From Acidimicrobiales bacterium (lineage in GTDB: Bacteria; Actinomycetota; Acidimicrobiia; Acidimicrobiales; SHLQ01): DNA of 64,000 nucleotides. The DNA lies in NCBI GenBank assembly GCA_020628865.1, contig JAHDEJ010000007.1, forward strand, positions 1 through 64,000, given 5' to 3'. The translations under genes were made by a program, and so were the position numbers. The notes beneath the pieces were generated by a model, which ran no database searches, was not told the origin of the DNA, and worked only from the letters and a program-made list of their open reading frames with translations. Shown piece by piece: positions 41,294 to 49,447 of the stretch (positions are counted from its first letter, which is position 1; every line of letters begins with the position of its first letter).

Positions 41294-41625
41294 GGCCGCA
41301 CGTAGGTGGCGTGAATCCGGGTCCACCCGGCCGGCAGATACTGCAACCGGATCGAATCACGGTCCACCGCATGGGCCGGCATGTCGGCCAACGCCAACAA
41401 CAGATCGGCGAACAGCTGCATGCCGATCTGGTCGGGGGCCGGCTCGTAGTGCACCGAGTGGTGGATGCCGTCCTCGTCGCCCCACCAGACGTTGTAGCCG
41501 CCGATCTTGGCCTGCACCCCCACCAGCTTCACCGGGGACGTCTCATCGGCGTCCCAGGCGGCCGACAGGCCACAGGCGGGCCGGTCGGTGAATTCGCGTA
41601 CCGTCGCCGGTTCGGTTGTGCTCAC
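41290..41625 (-). CDS. unknown protein
   Basis: 111 residues from GTG 41625 (GTGA overlap). Mixed alpha/beta; no motif. Confidence 0.65.
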   Translation of the reverse strand: MSTTEPATVREFTDRPACGLSAAWDADETSPVKLVGVQAKIGGYNVWWGDEDGIHHSVHYEPAPDQIGMQLFADLLLALADMPAHAVDRDSIRLQYLPAGWTRIHATYVRP

Positions 41626-41903
41626 CGGTCGTCTCGGCGCCGCTGATCATGCCGTGCGATCGCTTCGGCCACCTCGGTCTCTGTCATCTCAGCGATTTCG
41701 CCGATCTCCGCGTGCGACCATCGGCCCGTGTTCGCAGCCAACGCCACCTTCTGATCGACGACCTCGGCCAACAACGCCAGTCCGTTGGGGTCGGTGGTGT
41801 CGCCGTACCGGTCGACGAGACGAACGGCGTAGCGGACACCGTCGAGCGCGTCGGCGTGGATCACGTCGTCGAGCAGCGATTCGGTCGGGTTCGGGGCCAT
41901 CAT
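41622..41903 (-). CDS. unknown helical protein
   Basis: 93 residues from ATG 41903 (AAAGG 10 nt upstream); ATGs at 41909 and 41900 are alternatives. Acidic, helical, basic C-terminus. Confidence 0.6.
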   Translation of the reverse strand: MMAPNPTESLLDDVIHADALDGVRYAVRLVDRYGDTTDPNGLALLAEVVDQKVALAANTGRWSHAEIGEIAEMTETEVAEAIARHDQRRRDDR

Positions 41904-41910
41904 TGGCATG

Positions 41911-42105
41911 TTACCTTTCGGTTCGGTCGAGGAACGTGGCGAGTTCTCGTTCGAGGCGGACCATGGCCCACACCCGGTCCCAGCCGTCGGGGTCGTCGTC
42001 GCCGGGAACGCCGTGCGCCTCGAGCTCGGCGCGGGCGGTGTGGAGCGCGAAGAGCGCCTGGTGGCGAAGGTGCTCGAACCCGGCGGAACGACTGGTGGTG
42101 GCCAT
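41911..42105 (-). CDS. 64-residue protein from an internal leaderless start
   Basis: ATG 42105 is 6 nt after CATGAT of class B promoter 42106-42150. Helical protein (FEHLRHQALFALHTARAELEAHG). Same frame as the longer gene above. Confidence 0.6.
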   Translation of the reverse strand: MATTSRSAGFEHLRHQALFALHTARAELEAHGVPGDDDPDGWDRVWAMVRLERELATFLDRTER

Positions 42106-42531
42106 GTCATCATCATGAATGGCATGCATCGACTGGTCATGGGTCGTTCGGCCTCCACTGTCGTCGGTCGGCCAGCCGTCCGCGAGCAGGTCCCCGAAGC
42201 CGGGTTTCGCGGCTTTCGGTGCCATCCAGCAGCGGGTCAGCGACATGACGGACGGCTGGGATCCGAACTGGGCGAGCTCGTAGATCGGTTCTTCGCCGGT
42301 TTCGCCGGGGTCGTCGGGCCGGTAGCCGTCCAACCAGTCGATGACCGCCCACCAGGCGCTCTGGTCGAGGACAACGGTGCGGATCACGCCAACTACCGTG
42401 TTCGATTGTTCGGCGTGGCCGTAGATGGGCATGCCCGGCTGGCCGTCGTAGAAGGCGATCATCTGGACCGGTTCGATGACGATGTCGACATGGTGGAGCG
42501 GGTCGACGCGCATGATCAGCGGCCGGGTCAT
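41911..42531 (-). CDS. unknown protein reading through into the next gene
   Basis: 206 residues from ATG 42531, coupled to the SLOG gene stop (TGATG). The first ~130 residues are a clear domain, but there is no stop before the class B promoter and the leaderless ATG 42105, so the frame continues through the promoter and the downstream 64-residue protein. Either a natural fusion with an internal start or a lost stop codon. Confidence 0.55.
   Translation of the reverse strand: MTRPLIMRVDPLHHVDIVIEPVQMIAFYDGQPGMPIYGHAEQSNTVVGVIRTVVLDQSAWWAVIDWLDGYRPDDPGETGEEPIYELAQFGSQPSVMSLTRCWMAPKAAKPGFGDLLADGWPTDDSGGRTTHDQSMHAIHDDDMATTSRSAGFEHLRHQALFALHTARAELEAHGVPGDDDPDGWDRVWAMVRLERELATFLDRTER
42106..42150 (-). 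promoter_or_regulatory. class B promoter, leaderless
   Basis: CGAACGACCCATG (42138-42150), spacer, CATGATGATGAC, ATG. Entirely inside the upstream open frame. Confidence 0.65.
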
Positions 42532-42986
42532 CACGACCATCCGGGCGGGTCGTTCGGGTCGACCCAGTCGAGGGCGACGCGACCGTCGGGCAGGAACAGC
42601 CGGTACGGGGTCACGGTCGAGATCGCATAGTCGATCGTGTACCAGGTGCCGCCGAGGCGGGGGATGGGATGGGAGGGGGCGGCGAACACGACGTCGGCTT
42701 CGTCGACGAGCCACCGGTTGCGGGCGAAGTGGCCGCCGTGATGGTCGGCGGGGACGGCGGTGCAGCGGATGTTGAGCCGGTCGCACACCCATGTCGCGTA
42801 CTCGTCGATGCCCGCCGCGCCGCCGTGGTGCACGGCGAACCCTGCGCCGGCGTTGCGACACGCCCGATCGAACGTCGTCAGCCACCGTTCGAGGTTGGCC
42901 CGGACCGGTCCGGGCGGGTCCGCTTGCGCGCCGGTCACGGCGACGGTGACGGTCCGGGTCGGGGCGATCACCTTCGTCGCCGCCAT
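42531..42986 (-). CDS. SLOG-superfamily (DUF2493/YspA-like) protein
   Basis: 151 residues. VAVTGAQADP, FAVHHGGAAGIDEYATW, PADHHGGHFARNRWLVDEADVVFAAP and GGTWYTIDYA follow the Rossmann-like SLOG pattern. Such proteins bind nucleotides or nucleotide-derived ligands and are linked to DprA/LOG and to nucleotide-signal defence. Role here unknown; ATG 42986 overlaps the preceding stop (TGATG). Confidence 0.75.
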   Translation of the reverse strand: MAATKVIAPTRTVTVAVTGAQADPPGPVRANLERWLTTFDRACRNAGAGFAVHHGGAAGIDEYATWVCDRLNIRCTAVPADHHGGHFARNRWLVDEADVVFAAPSHPIPRLGGTWYTIDYAISTVTPYRLFLPDGRVALDWVDPNDPPGWS

Positions 42987-43201
42987 CAGGCGAGCCCCTC
43001 GAGGCGTTCCTGGCGGCGTTTCGTCACCCGCCCCCAATGCATCTTGCGGCCGGCACGACGGAACGACTGCCACAGGTTGCCGTGCTTGCATTCCCAGACG
43101 GCACCGACCCGGGGCGCGTCGAACCCCGGTCGGCATGCGCATTCGCCGACGGCGGGCATGTGGAGGGGCCGCTGGTTGGTGTAGCGGCGCGGTTCGGTCA
43201 C
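42986..43201 (-). CDS. small Cys-containing basic protein
   Basis: 71 residues from GTG 43201 after GGAGGAA. CACRPGF and CKHGN suggest a zinc site; Arg/Lys-rich. Confidence 0.6.
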   Translation of the reverse strand: MTEPRRYTNQRPLHMPAVGECACRPGFDAPRVGAVWECKHGNLWQSFRRAGRKMHWGRVTKRRQERLEGLA

Positions 43202-43350
43202 GAGTTCCTCCACTTGCGTTCCCAGTACTGTTCGGCCGAGCGGCGGCGCATCGCCCGCTCGCAGGCGTCGCAGGGTTCTTCGCCGTTGCGGATGTGCCGC
43301 TGATAGGCGGCCCAGGTGCCGCACGGTTTCAGCTTCACGTTGGTGGTCAT
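43198..43350 (-). CDS. 50-residue Cys-containing protein
   Basis: ATG 43350 overlaps the upstream stop (ATGA). CGTWAAYQRHIRNGEEPCDAC is a small zinc-binding element common in actinophage proteins. Basic C-terminus. Confidence 0.65.
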   Translation of the reverse strand: MTTNVKLKPCGTWAAYQRHIRNGEEPCDACERAMRRRSAEQYWERKWRNS

Positions 43351-43685
43351 GCGGCCGCTCCGAGCTCGGCGATGGCGGCGGTTCGTTCGTCGATCTGGGC
43401 GGCTTTGCGTTCGTCGCCTTCGACGCATCCGAGCGTCATCGCATGGCGCATGCATTCGGCGCTGCAGGTGCCGATGTCGTATTTCAGTCCGCCGGGCGGC
43501 CACCATTCGAGGGTCATCGGGTGGAAGCAGCCGTCGCAGCGCAGCCGGTCGGGACGTTCGGTGAAGTACGGGACGTGTTCGGTGATGGCGAGCGCACTGT
43601 CGCGGTCGAGGGGTTTCCCGTCGATGGTGGCGGTCCGGTCGGCGTGGAACACGATCTGTGCAGTTTCGGTAGCTGTGGTGGTCAT
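43347..43685 (-). CDS. zinc-ribbon protein, leaderless
   Basis: 112 residues. CDGCFHP and CSAECMRH form a four-Cys site. ATG 43685 is 7 nt after -10 TATGGT. Confidence 0.7.
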   Translation of the reverse strand: MTTTATETAQIVFHADRTATIDGKPLDRDSALAITEHVPYFTERPDRLRCDGCFHPMTLEWWPPGGLKYDIGTCSAECMRHAMTLGCVEGDERKAAQIDERTAAIAELGAAA

Positions 43686-43692
43686 ATGCATC

Positions 43693-43721
43693 ACCATAGG
43701 TACAACGTATCAGAATGTCAG
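43693..43721 (-). promoter_or_regulatory. TGATACG-box promoter, leaderless
   Basis: CTGACA -35, 17 nt with CTGATACG, -10 TATGGT, 7 nt to ATG 43685. Confidence 0.75.
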
Positions 43722-43760
43722 TAGGTCGTGCGCATTGAAGCGGCCCGCTCTGCACGCGAA

Positions 43761-43794
43761 GAGGCCCCCTCGAGCGGCGACTCGAAGGGGCCTC
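43761..43794 (-). terminator. intrinsic terminator of the lipoprotein gene
   Basis: GAGGCCCCTTCGAG pairs with CTCGAGGGGGCCTC, followed by TTCG on the minus strand. Confidence 0.75.
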
Positions 43795-43832
43795 CTCGAC
43801 CGGCATGCTCCACAGAGCGCCGGACAACTACA

Positions 43833-44231
43833 TCACGGGATCCGGGTCACGGTACAGAACACCGGATCCCCGAGCTCGTCGCCGAGCTCCTCAAACTGGG
43901 CTGCGGCCCGCTCGGCGTCCTGTCGATCGACTGCCTCGATCGGGAAGTTCTCCACTCGACCCGACTTCGGGTTCGACGGGGCGTAGTTGCAGTCGACGCC
44001 CCACGACAGGTCGGATTCGACCGCCCGCGTCGTCGGCGCCGCCGTCTCGACCGGGGGAAGCAAGATGTCGCACTGCTCGCCGGCCAGTTCGCCCTCGGTC
44101 TTGCCGTCCGGGTTCTCGACCGTGAACGTCTCGACCGTCAGCCCGTTGCTGCACCGCACCTGCGCTGTCCCTCCGCCGGCACATGCGGCGAGCGTCAACG
44201 CGAGAGCGAAGCCAGTGACAGCGAATTTCAT
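43833..44231 (-). CDS. small lipoprotein
   Basis: 132 residues. FAVTGFALALTLAACAGGG is a lipobox signal with Cys17. Exported domain has four further Cys. GAAAGGACC precedes ATG 44231. Its mRNA leader contains a terminator hairpin (44289-44321) between promoter and gene. Unknown function; possible exclusion lipoprotein. Confidence 0.75.
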   Translation of the reverse strand: MKFAVTGFALALTLAACAGGGTAQVRCSNGLTVETFTVENPDGKTEGELAGEQCDILLPPVETAAPTTRAVESDLSWGVDCNYAPSNPKSGRVENFPIEAVDRQDAERAAAQFEELGDELGDPVFCTVTRIP

Positions 44232-44288
44232 CAGGGTCCTTTCGGATGGGCGAGCGGGGACGCTCGATGGTTGGGGAGAAGGTGCGGC

Positions 44289-44321
44289 GGAGCCCGGAAC
44301 CGGCGTGTGGTTCCGGGCTCC
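44289..44321 (-). terminator. leader terminator/attenuator of the lipoprotein gene
   Basis: GGAGCCCGGAACC pairs with GGTTCCGGGCTCC around a 7-nt loop, about 75-105 nt after the promoter and upstream of the SD. Confidence 0.65.
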
Positions 44322-44393
44322 GCCTAGCCGACGTCTCTCCTCGGTGGCGGGTCGCCGAGGCATTGGCCGACAGAGCAGATGGCATGTCACATC

Positions 44394-44422
44394 AACATGC
44401 CGTACGTGTATCAGGATGTCAG
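44394..44422 (-). promoter_or_regulatory. TGATACG-box promoter
   Basis: CTGACA -35, 17 nt with CTGATACA, -10 CATGTT. An ATG lies 8 nt after the -10 and opens a short frame that overlaps the lipoprotein gene; the function of that leader frame is unclear. Confidence 0.65.
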
Positions 44423-44728
44423 GAGGGGTGCGCAGGTGCACCACCACACGTCGTGGGTGACTTCGGCGACGACGGCGCCGGTTTCGTCGAGCTGCTCGAC
44501 CGTCACGATGTTGGTCTGCACGTCGATGTCGACAATCCGGAACGGGAACCGGGCCCTGGGCCGCTGACGGACCTGGCCGACCTCGAGCTGCGGCAACATC
44601 CAATGGGTGAGCGTCTTTTGGGCTTCGACGTCGCCGGTCGCCGCTGGCATGAAACACCAGCGGGCAGGGGCGGGAAGGGTTCGTAGGTGCGCGTTCATCG
44701 ATGCGGGTGGGGCAGTGGTCGTGGTCAT
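44411..44728 (-). CDS. unknown protein, paralogue of 18810-19190
   Basis: 105 residues, lacking ~20 N-terminal residues of its paralogue. Shares LRTLP, GQVRQRP and the TxDVWW-type ending. ATG 44728 has a weak SD. Confidence 0.7.
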   Translation of the reverse strand: MTTTTAPPASMNAHLRTLPAPARWCFMPAATGDVEAQKTLTHWMLPQLEVGQVRQRPRARFPFRIVDIDVQTNIVTVEQLDETGAVVAEVTHDVWWCTCAPLLTS

Positions 44729-44897
44729 CGCGGGAGTGGCTTTCGTTACGGAGGTGGGTCATGAATCATGATAGAAAGCCTGCATCCCGGTGTGATGGGC
44801 CCTTCGACCCATGGGCTCTCGTTGGGTATTTCGGCCGGAATCGACGCGATACTGTCGAGGTTCAACGGCATGGCAGAACGTGCCGAAAGGAAGGGCG

Positions 44898-45335
44898 ATG
44901 GCGAAAAAGAAAGAAGACGAAACGCGGCCCCGCCGGCGCAGGGCCGTCACCCGCGCGAAGATTCGCCAGAAACCGAAGTCAGGCAAGGTCACCAAGGGCG
45001 AGAACATCACGGTCGTTTCCCAAGAGACGCTCGACAAGCTCGGATACGACATCAGGGTCTACTCGAAGGGCAACCCTCGCCGTGTCGCATCTCGCTTCAA
45101 GTACGAGACGCCCGACGGTCATGCCGCCGATCCGCCGGACCTGAGTGACAAGGGCACCGTGGAGGAGCTCGTCGAACGGCTCGCCGCCCAGGAGGCTGAG
45201 ATCGAGAATTGGGAAGCCCCCGACCTCGACGACATCAACGCACAGCGGGCCGAGCATGGCCTCGAGCTGCTCCCCGACGACTACGAGTTCAAACGGCCGC
45301 AGGTGATCTACACCGAAGACCAGCCACTCGCCTAA
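44898..45335 (+). CDS. unknown protein with basic N-terminus
   Basis: 145 residues, ATG 44898 after GAAAGGAAGG. Lys/Arg-rich first 35 residues, then an acidic helical region. First of a plus-strand three-gene island; moron-like. Function unknown. Confidence 0.7.
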   Translation: MAKKKEDETRPRRRRAVTRAKIRQKPKSGKVTKGENITVVSQETLDKLGYDIRVYSKGNPRRVASRFKYETPDGHAADPPDLSDKGTVEELVERLAAQEAEIENWEAPDLDDINAQRAEHGLELLPDDYEFKRPQVIYTEDQPLA

Positions 45336-45359
45336 CGCAACGGCAGTCGGGGGAGAGTA

Positions 45360-45761
45360 GTGTCAAGAGGGGAACGCCCGTACGTCTTTGCTCTCGCGGA
45401 TTCGCGGGGTCAGCTGCGGCAATGGCTGGCTGCAGCCAGGGTCTTCTGTGAGTACGAAGTGCTCGCGGCGGTCCCGAATCGGCTCGATGCCCAGATGCGC
45501 ACCCCTGCGCTGCTGCGCAAGGCGGAGAAGTTCCGCGACGAGTATGGGTTCGCCGGCCTCGACCTCAAGCTCGGCGGCGTCAGCGTGTGGGTGTTGGGCT
45601 CTGTGTGGTTCCCGGACGAGTTCGACCAGTACAACGAATGGGATCGGGCGCAGACGCCCGACGCGTTCCGGCAGATCCTGCGTGAGGGGCGCACGGTGTT
45701 CGACGTTGTGGCAGTGCTTCCGACCGATCACCGAAGGGCGAGGGTCGATCGGAGGAGGTAG
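45360..45761 (+). CDS. unknown protein
   Basis: 133 residues from GTG 45360 with a purine-rich SD. Starts 25 bp after the previous gene, so co-transcribed. Compact alpha/beta sequence (LGGVSVWVLGSVWFPDEF); no family recognised. Confidence 0.7.
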   Translation: MSRGERPYVFALADSRGQLRQWLAAARVFCEYEVLAAVPNRLDAQMRTPALLRKAEKFRDEYGFAGLDLKLGGVSVWVLGSVWFPDEFDQYNEWDRAQTPDAFRQILREGRTVFDVVAVLPTDHRRARVDRRR

Positions 45762-45835
45762 CCGGCTCAGTCTCGACTGTCACAGGCTGCTGGTAGGTTC
45801 GCGCGGCGCGCGGAACAACCAGAAAGGCGCCCGCC

Positions 45836-46216
45836 ATGGCACACGACCCCTTGACCTCCGACGAGATCGCAGCGAACCGAACCAACACCGACCGGTTCGT
45901 GCGCCTCGACCGCCGATTCGCTGAGGTCACCATCTCCAAAGCGCACCCCGACTGCGTGACCTGCGACGACACCGCACTCGACGCCCTCAACCAGCTCCAC
46001 GCCCACGGCACCCCACCGTGGTCCACCGCCGTCTCCTACGACACCCGCCACCAGCACGAGATCACGGTCGCGCCGCTGTGGAACCCGGCGGTCAACGACA
46101 ACCTGACCCGGCTGCGCATGCTGGCCGAGTCCGAGGACGTCACGGTCGCCGGCGACGCCGACGCCAACACGGTGTTCCGGGCGCTCGTCGACGACCGGCT
46201 GGCCAGGATCGGATAG
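45836..46216 (+). CDS. unknown protein
   Basis: 126 residues, ATG 45836 with AAAGG 10 nt upstream. CVTCDD Cys pair near residue 40. Third gene of the island. Confidence 0.7.
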   Translation: MAHDPLTSDEIAANRTNTDRFVRLDRRFAEVTISKAHPDCVTCDDTALDALNQLHAHGTPPWSTAVSYDTRHQHEITVAPLWNPAVNDNLTRLRMLAESEDVTVAGDADANTVFRALVDDRLARIG

Positions 46217-46291
46217 GAACGTCGGCCCTTCGGGTCACACCTTTTGCCTCCCCAGGCGCAAGTACGACGGACCCGAAGGACCGGTTTCGGC

Positions 46292-46441
46292 TCAGTCCAG
46301 CCCCTCCGAACTGGCGAGCACGACCAGGATCGCGACTCCGATCCAAAGGGCGGTGAGGAGCAGGATCAGGCGGATCACGAATCGAGTGACGGTGGCGGCG
46401 ATGTTCGGGGAGTGCCACCAGGCGACGACGGTTCGTATCAC
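46292..46441 (-). CDS. 49-residue membrane protein
   Basis: GTG 46441. One strong hydrophobic helix (LILLLTALWIGVAILVVLA). No SD; tandem TGATACG-box promoters overlap its start, so the exact start is uncertain. Confidence 0.6.
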   Translation of the reverse strand: MIRTVVAWWHSPNIAATVTRFVIRLILLLTALWIGVAILVVLASSEGLD

Positions 46442-46484
46442 AATGCGAACGTATCAGAATGTCTTTAACGTATCTACTTGGCGG
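46437..46484 (-). promoter_or_regulatory. two tandem TGATACG-box promoters
   Basis: AGATACG then -10 CATTCT (46456-46484), and 19 nt further CTGATACG with -10 TGTGAT (46437-46465). GATACG is 13 nt from each -10 start. The only double site seen. Confidence 0.55.
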
Positions 46485-46564
46485 TGTCGCAGGCGGGCCG
46501 GTTGCGGACTCGAGCAGCGTCCGCGAATGTGGATGCGGCGGAAACATCACGAAGGGCGGACCGC

Positions 46565-47080
46565 ATGTTCGACGTACTCAAGCGATTCATCGATCGACTC
46601 ACCACGTGGATCACCAACCGGAACAAACCGTTGATCCCGGAGAAGACCGAGCAAGAGAAGATCGAGGACGCCCTCAAAGCGTCACGTCAGAGGCCGGGCC
46701 TGACGGTCACCGAGTGGGGCCGGAAATGGCTCGAAGAGGGCTACCAGATCGACCCCGAGGACGCGAACTCGTGGAGCCGGTCGTTCGTCGATGCCGACGG
46801 CAACCCGACCGGCAGACCCGAAGGGAACGGTCCCGCGTCGCAGCGCTTCCTGCAGTTCAACGAGGAAGGCACGCTTCATCCGGGTTGCACCACCAATCAG
46901 GTGCAGCGGGCCACAAACTTCGTGTCGCTCGCCGAATGGCAGAAGACGTCGACGAGAGCGATCGCGGTGTGGATGGTCGGCGCGAACTGTGTCGACAAGT
47001 CGACGCCGCCCACACAGGGGTCCGATGGTGGCCTGACCGTCAATCTGCTGCCCGGCTGCAAGACTCCGTGGCCGTGCTGA
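46565..47080 (+). CDS. unknown protein
   Basis: 171 residues, ATG 46565. Amphipathic N-terminal helix (FDVLKRFIDRLTTWI), Cys-containing C-terminal part ending GCKTPWPC. Convergent with terL, 4 bp apart. Isolated plus-strand gene. Confidence 0.65.
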   Translation: MFDVLKRFIDRLTTWITNRNKPLIPEKTEQEKIEDALKASRQRPGLTVTEWGRKWLEEGYQIDPEDANSWSRSFVDADGNPTGRPEGNGPASQRFLQFNEEGTLHPGCTTNQVQRATNFVSLAEWQKTSTRAIAVWMVGANCVDKSTPPTQGSDGGLTVNLLPGCKTPWPC

Positions 47081-47084
47081 CCGG

Positions 47085-48767
47085 CTACCAGTCGTCCGAC
47101 GTGGTTCCCGACTGCGTACCCCGGCCCATCCGGCCACGACGCTGAATCCGGACCTTCTTCCGTAGCCAGTTGTACGCCGTCGCCGCCGCATCGACCTGGT
47201 CGTCGTGGCGGCCCGTCGGGAACGCTGCGAGCTCACGAACGAACGGGCCCGTCCACTGCCGGCCCGCCCCTTCGCCGGGCATGTCGCCCGACAGCTTCAC
47301 CCAGCCCCGCTGCTGCTCAGCGGACAGCGACTGGGCGCGCACCAGCTTCGAACCGGTCGCCGGCACATGATGCACCGGATACTTGGCCAGCAGCTTCGCC
47401 TGATCCTCTTCCCACGTGACACCAGCAGCGCCCGGCTGCTTCTCGATGACGATCGAGACCGCCTGGTTCGAACCGAAGAACTGGGCGTCATAGGCGGCGA
47501 CACGGGCGATGTTGTCGTCCACCGACGTGCCGTGCGCCCGGAACCGGGCCACATGCAGGATCGTCGCCCGATACTCCTGATCGATGCCGATCAAACAGCC
47601 GACCGTGAAATCCGATGTTTCCTTCTCGGTCGCGGCCAGATCCCAGCCGCGCGCCAACCAGATGTAGTCGGTGCCCCAGGCGGCTTCGAACGACACCCGT
47701 TCCCAGTTCTCCGACGGGAACGTGTCGCCCTCCACGACATGCTCTTTGTGCTGCTTCTCCGACATGAACGCCGCCAGGCCCATGTCGTTCATTTCTTTCT
47801 CGGTCGTTTCGAGATCGAGGCCGGCCCACGACGGCTGACCCGACAGCACCACGTACCGGCGCGGATCCTCGTCGCTCGGGATCTGCTCTTCGTACTCGAG
47901 GTCCCAGACCTGCGGGACCGGCCCGACCGTGATCCGATCGGAAAGGAAATCGGCTCGTTTGTCGAGCAGCTGCGCCATCATCGAGTCGCCGTGGATCATG
48001 TTCTGGATGTAGACGATGATCACGTTCTCGGCGCCCGCCGGGATGATCGCGTTCGTCACGATCTCGATCTTCTTGCGGGTCATGTACGGCGTGTCGTGCT
48101 TTTCCTCGAGATCGTCGAGGATGATCATGCCCGGCCGGTCATCCTCGACCTTCGCGCCACGGATCGCCTGATCCATGCCGAGCGCGTCGATCGTCAACCC
48201 CGACCGTGTACGGATCCGGGCCCGACGCCAATCACGGGCCGTGCCCTTCGCCGTCACATACGTCGACGCCACGTCCGGGTAGGCGGCGGTCATGATCGGT
48301 GACGCCAACAGCTCGCCGACGTCCGACACCTTTCCCTCGGCCGCCGTTTGGGTCGATTGGACGTACAAGCAGTAGGGGCGGAGCCGCATCATCGCCACCT
48401 GGGCGAGCATCAGCTGCAACGTCGTCGTCTTCGCTCCGCCACGATTCAGGCACATGACCATCGGCCGAGGACGGGTCTGGTCGATCGAATGCAACCAGTT
48501 CCACGCCGTACGGTGATGGGCCGCATAGTCGACCGACGCATAGCCGGGAGCCAGCAGGGCGTTGGTGAGCTCCCAATACTTGCAATCGATCGCCAGACGC
48601 ATCAGCGCCGCCCGATCGGCGATCGCCGGATCCGAACCGATCGCCTCGATCGCGTTGTGGAACTGGTCGACGAGCGGATCGGACAGGTCCACCAGGCCGG
48701 TGCCGGTCCGGCGCACCGGACGGAACTCGGGTTCGTCCGGCACGGCGAGCGTCGTCACCGCGCTCAC
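47085..48767 (-). CDS. terL: terminase large subunit
   Basis: 560 residues. ATPase: Walker A RGGAKTT (residues ~109-115), Walker B MIILDDLE with catalytic Glu (~221). Nuclease: RGWDLAATEKETSDFT, SIVIEKQPGA and GRHDDQVDAAATAY give RNase-H-like acidic residues. Motor and headful or site-specific nuclease for DNA packaging. GTG 48767 overlaps the small-subunit stop (GTGA). Unusually far (~37 kb) from the portal gene. Confidence 0.9.
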   Translation of the reverse strand: MSAVTTLAVPDEPEFRPVRRTGTGLVDLSDPLVDQFHNAIEAIGSDPAIADRAALMRLAIDCKYWELTNALLAPGYASVDYAAHHRTAWNWLHSIDQTRPRPMVMCLNRGGAKTTTLQLMLAQVAMMRLRPYCLYVQSTQTAAEGKVSDVGELLASPIMTAAYPDVASTYVTAKGTARDWRRARIRTRSGLTIDALGMDQAIRGAKVEDDRPGMIILDDLEEKHDTPYMTRKKIEIVTNAIIPAGAENVIIVYIQNMIHGDSMMAQLLDKRADFLSDRITVGPVPQVWDLEYEEQIPSDEDPRRYVVLSGQPSWAGLDLETTEKEMNDMGLAAFMSEKQHKEHVVEGDTFPSENWERVSFEAAWGTDYIWLARGWDLAATEKETSDFTVGCLIGIDQEYRATILHVARFRAHGTSVDDNIARVAAYDAQFFGSNQAVSIVIEKQPGAAGVTWEEDQAKLLAKYPVHHVPATGSKLVRAQSLSAEQQRGWVKLSGDMPGEGAGRQWTGPFVRELAAFPTGRHDDQVDAAATAYNWLRKKVRIQRRGRMGRGTQSGTTSDDW

Positions 48768-49447
48768 TTCTTCGCCGCCGCCTTCTTCACCGGCTTCTTC
48801 GCTGCCGTCTTCTTCTTGGCCGGCGCCTTCTTCTTCACCGGCTTCTTCGCCGGCTTCTTCGCCGGTTCCTCCTCCGGCTGCGCCCGAGCCGCCTCGAGTA
48901 GCGACGTCAACGCCTGCGACACCTGCGGATCCGGCTCCGCCTCCACCTCAATCGGGCCGCCCTCCGGACCCGACAACTCCACCTTCTGATCCGGTTCGCC
49001 CCGAGATGTCCGCTCGACCTTCGTCCCCACCTCCAACCAACGAATCAGCTCCGACGCCGACATCTTGTTCAGATCGATCGCCTCGATCCCGTTCGCCTCG
49101 TCGCCCAACAGCCGCTGCGCCACCTTCTGCAACGTCTGACGAGACAGATCGGCATGGAACTTCGCCGTTTCCCGGCGGGCCTCCTCGAGCTCGTGGCGGG
49201 CGATCCGGTCGAGGTGGATGTCCCACCGTCGGCAGCGTTCCTGCCACCACCAGCGGGCCGACAGCTGTCCAATGTTCGTGAGGGACATGTCCAGCTGCTG
49301 CGCGAGCGACCGTAGCGATCGGGCTGTGGGGTCGAGGTTCCGGTAGGCGGCGAACGCGGCGAAGCTCTTTCCCGCTTCCTTGGGGAGCTGTTCCCAGGGT
49401 TCGCAGTCGAGCCGGTCCCAGTCGGGTTCGGGGCGGGAGTTGGGCAT
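48764..49447 (-). CDS. terminase small subunit-like protein with histone-H1-like tail
   Basis: 227 residues from ATG 49447. HTH-like region (RSLAQQLDMSLTNIGQLSARWWWQERCRRWDIH), helical middle, and a C-terminal (KK/A/P)-rich tail of ~35 residues like bacterial histone-H1 repeats. Position directly before terL supports DNA recognition for packaging. The tail may bind DNA non-specifically. Confidence 0.75.
   Translation of the reverse strand: MPNSRPEPDWDRLDCEPWEQLPKEAGKSFAAFAAYRNLDPTARSLRSLAQQLDMSLTNIGQLSARWWWQERCRRWDIHLDRIARHELEEARRETAKFHADLSRQTLQKVAQRLLGDEANGIEAIDLNKMSASELIRWLEVGTKVERTSRGEPDQKVELSGPEGGPIEVEAEPDPQVSQALTSLLEAARAQPEEEPAKKPAKKPVKKKAPAKKKTAAKKPVKKAAAKK

Noticed and set aside
43891-44385. 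Minus-strand frame starting 8 nt after promoter 44394-44422
   Set aside because: Overlaps the convincing lipoprotein in another frame and has Arg/Ser/Pro-rich shadow composition; I treat the start as a leader, not a gene.
47205-48302. Plus-strand frame opposite terL
   Set aside because: Shadow; Arg/Pro-rich, no motif, whereas the minus frame has all terminase motifs.
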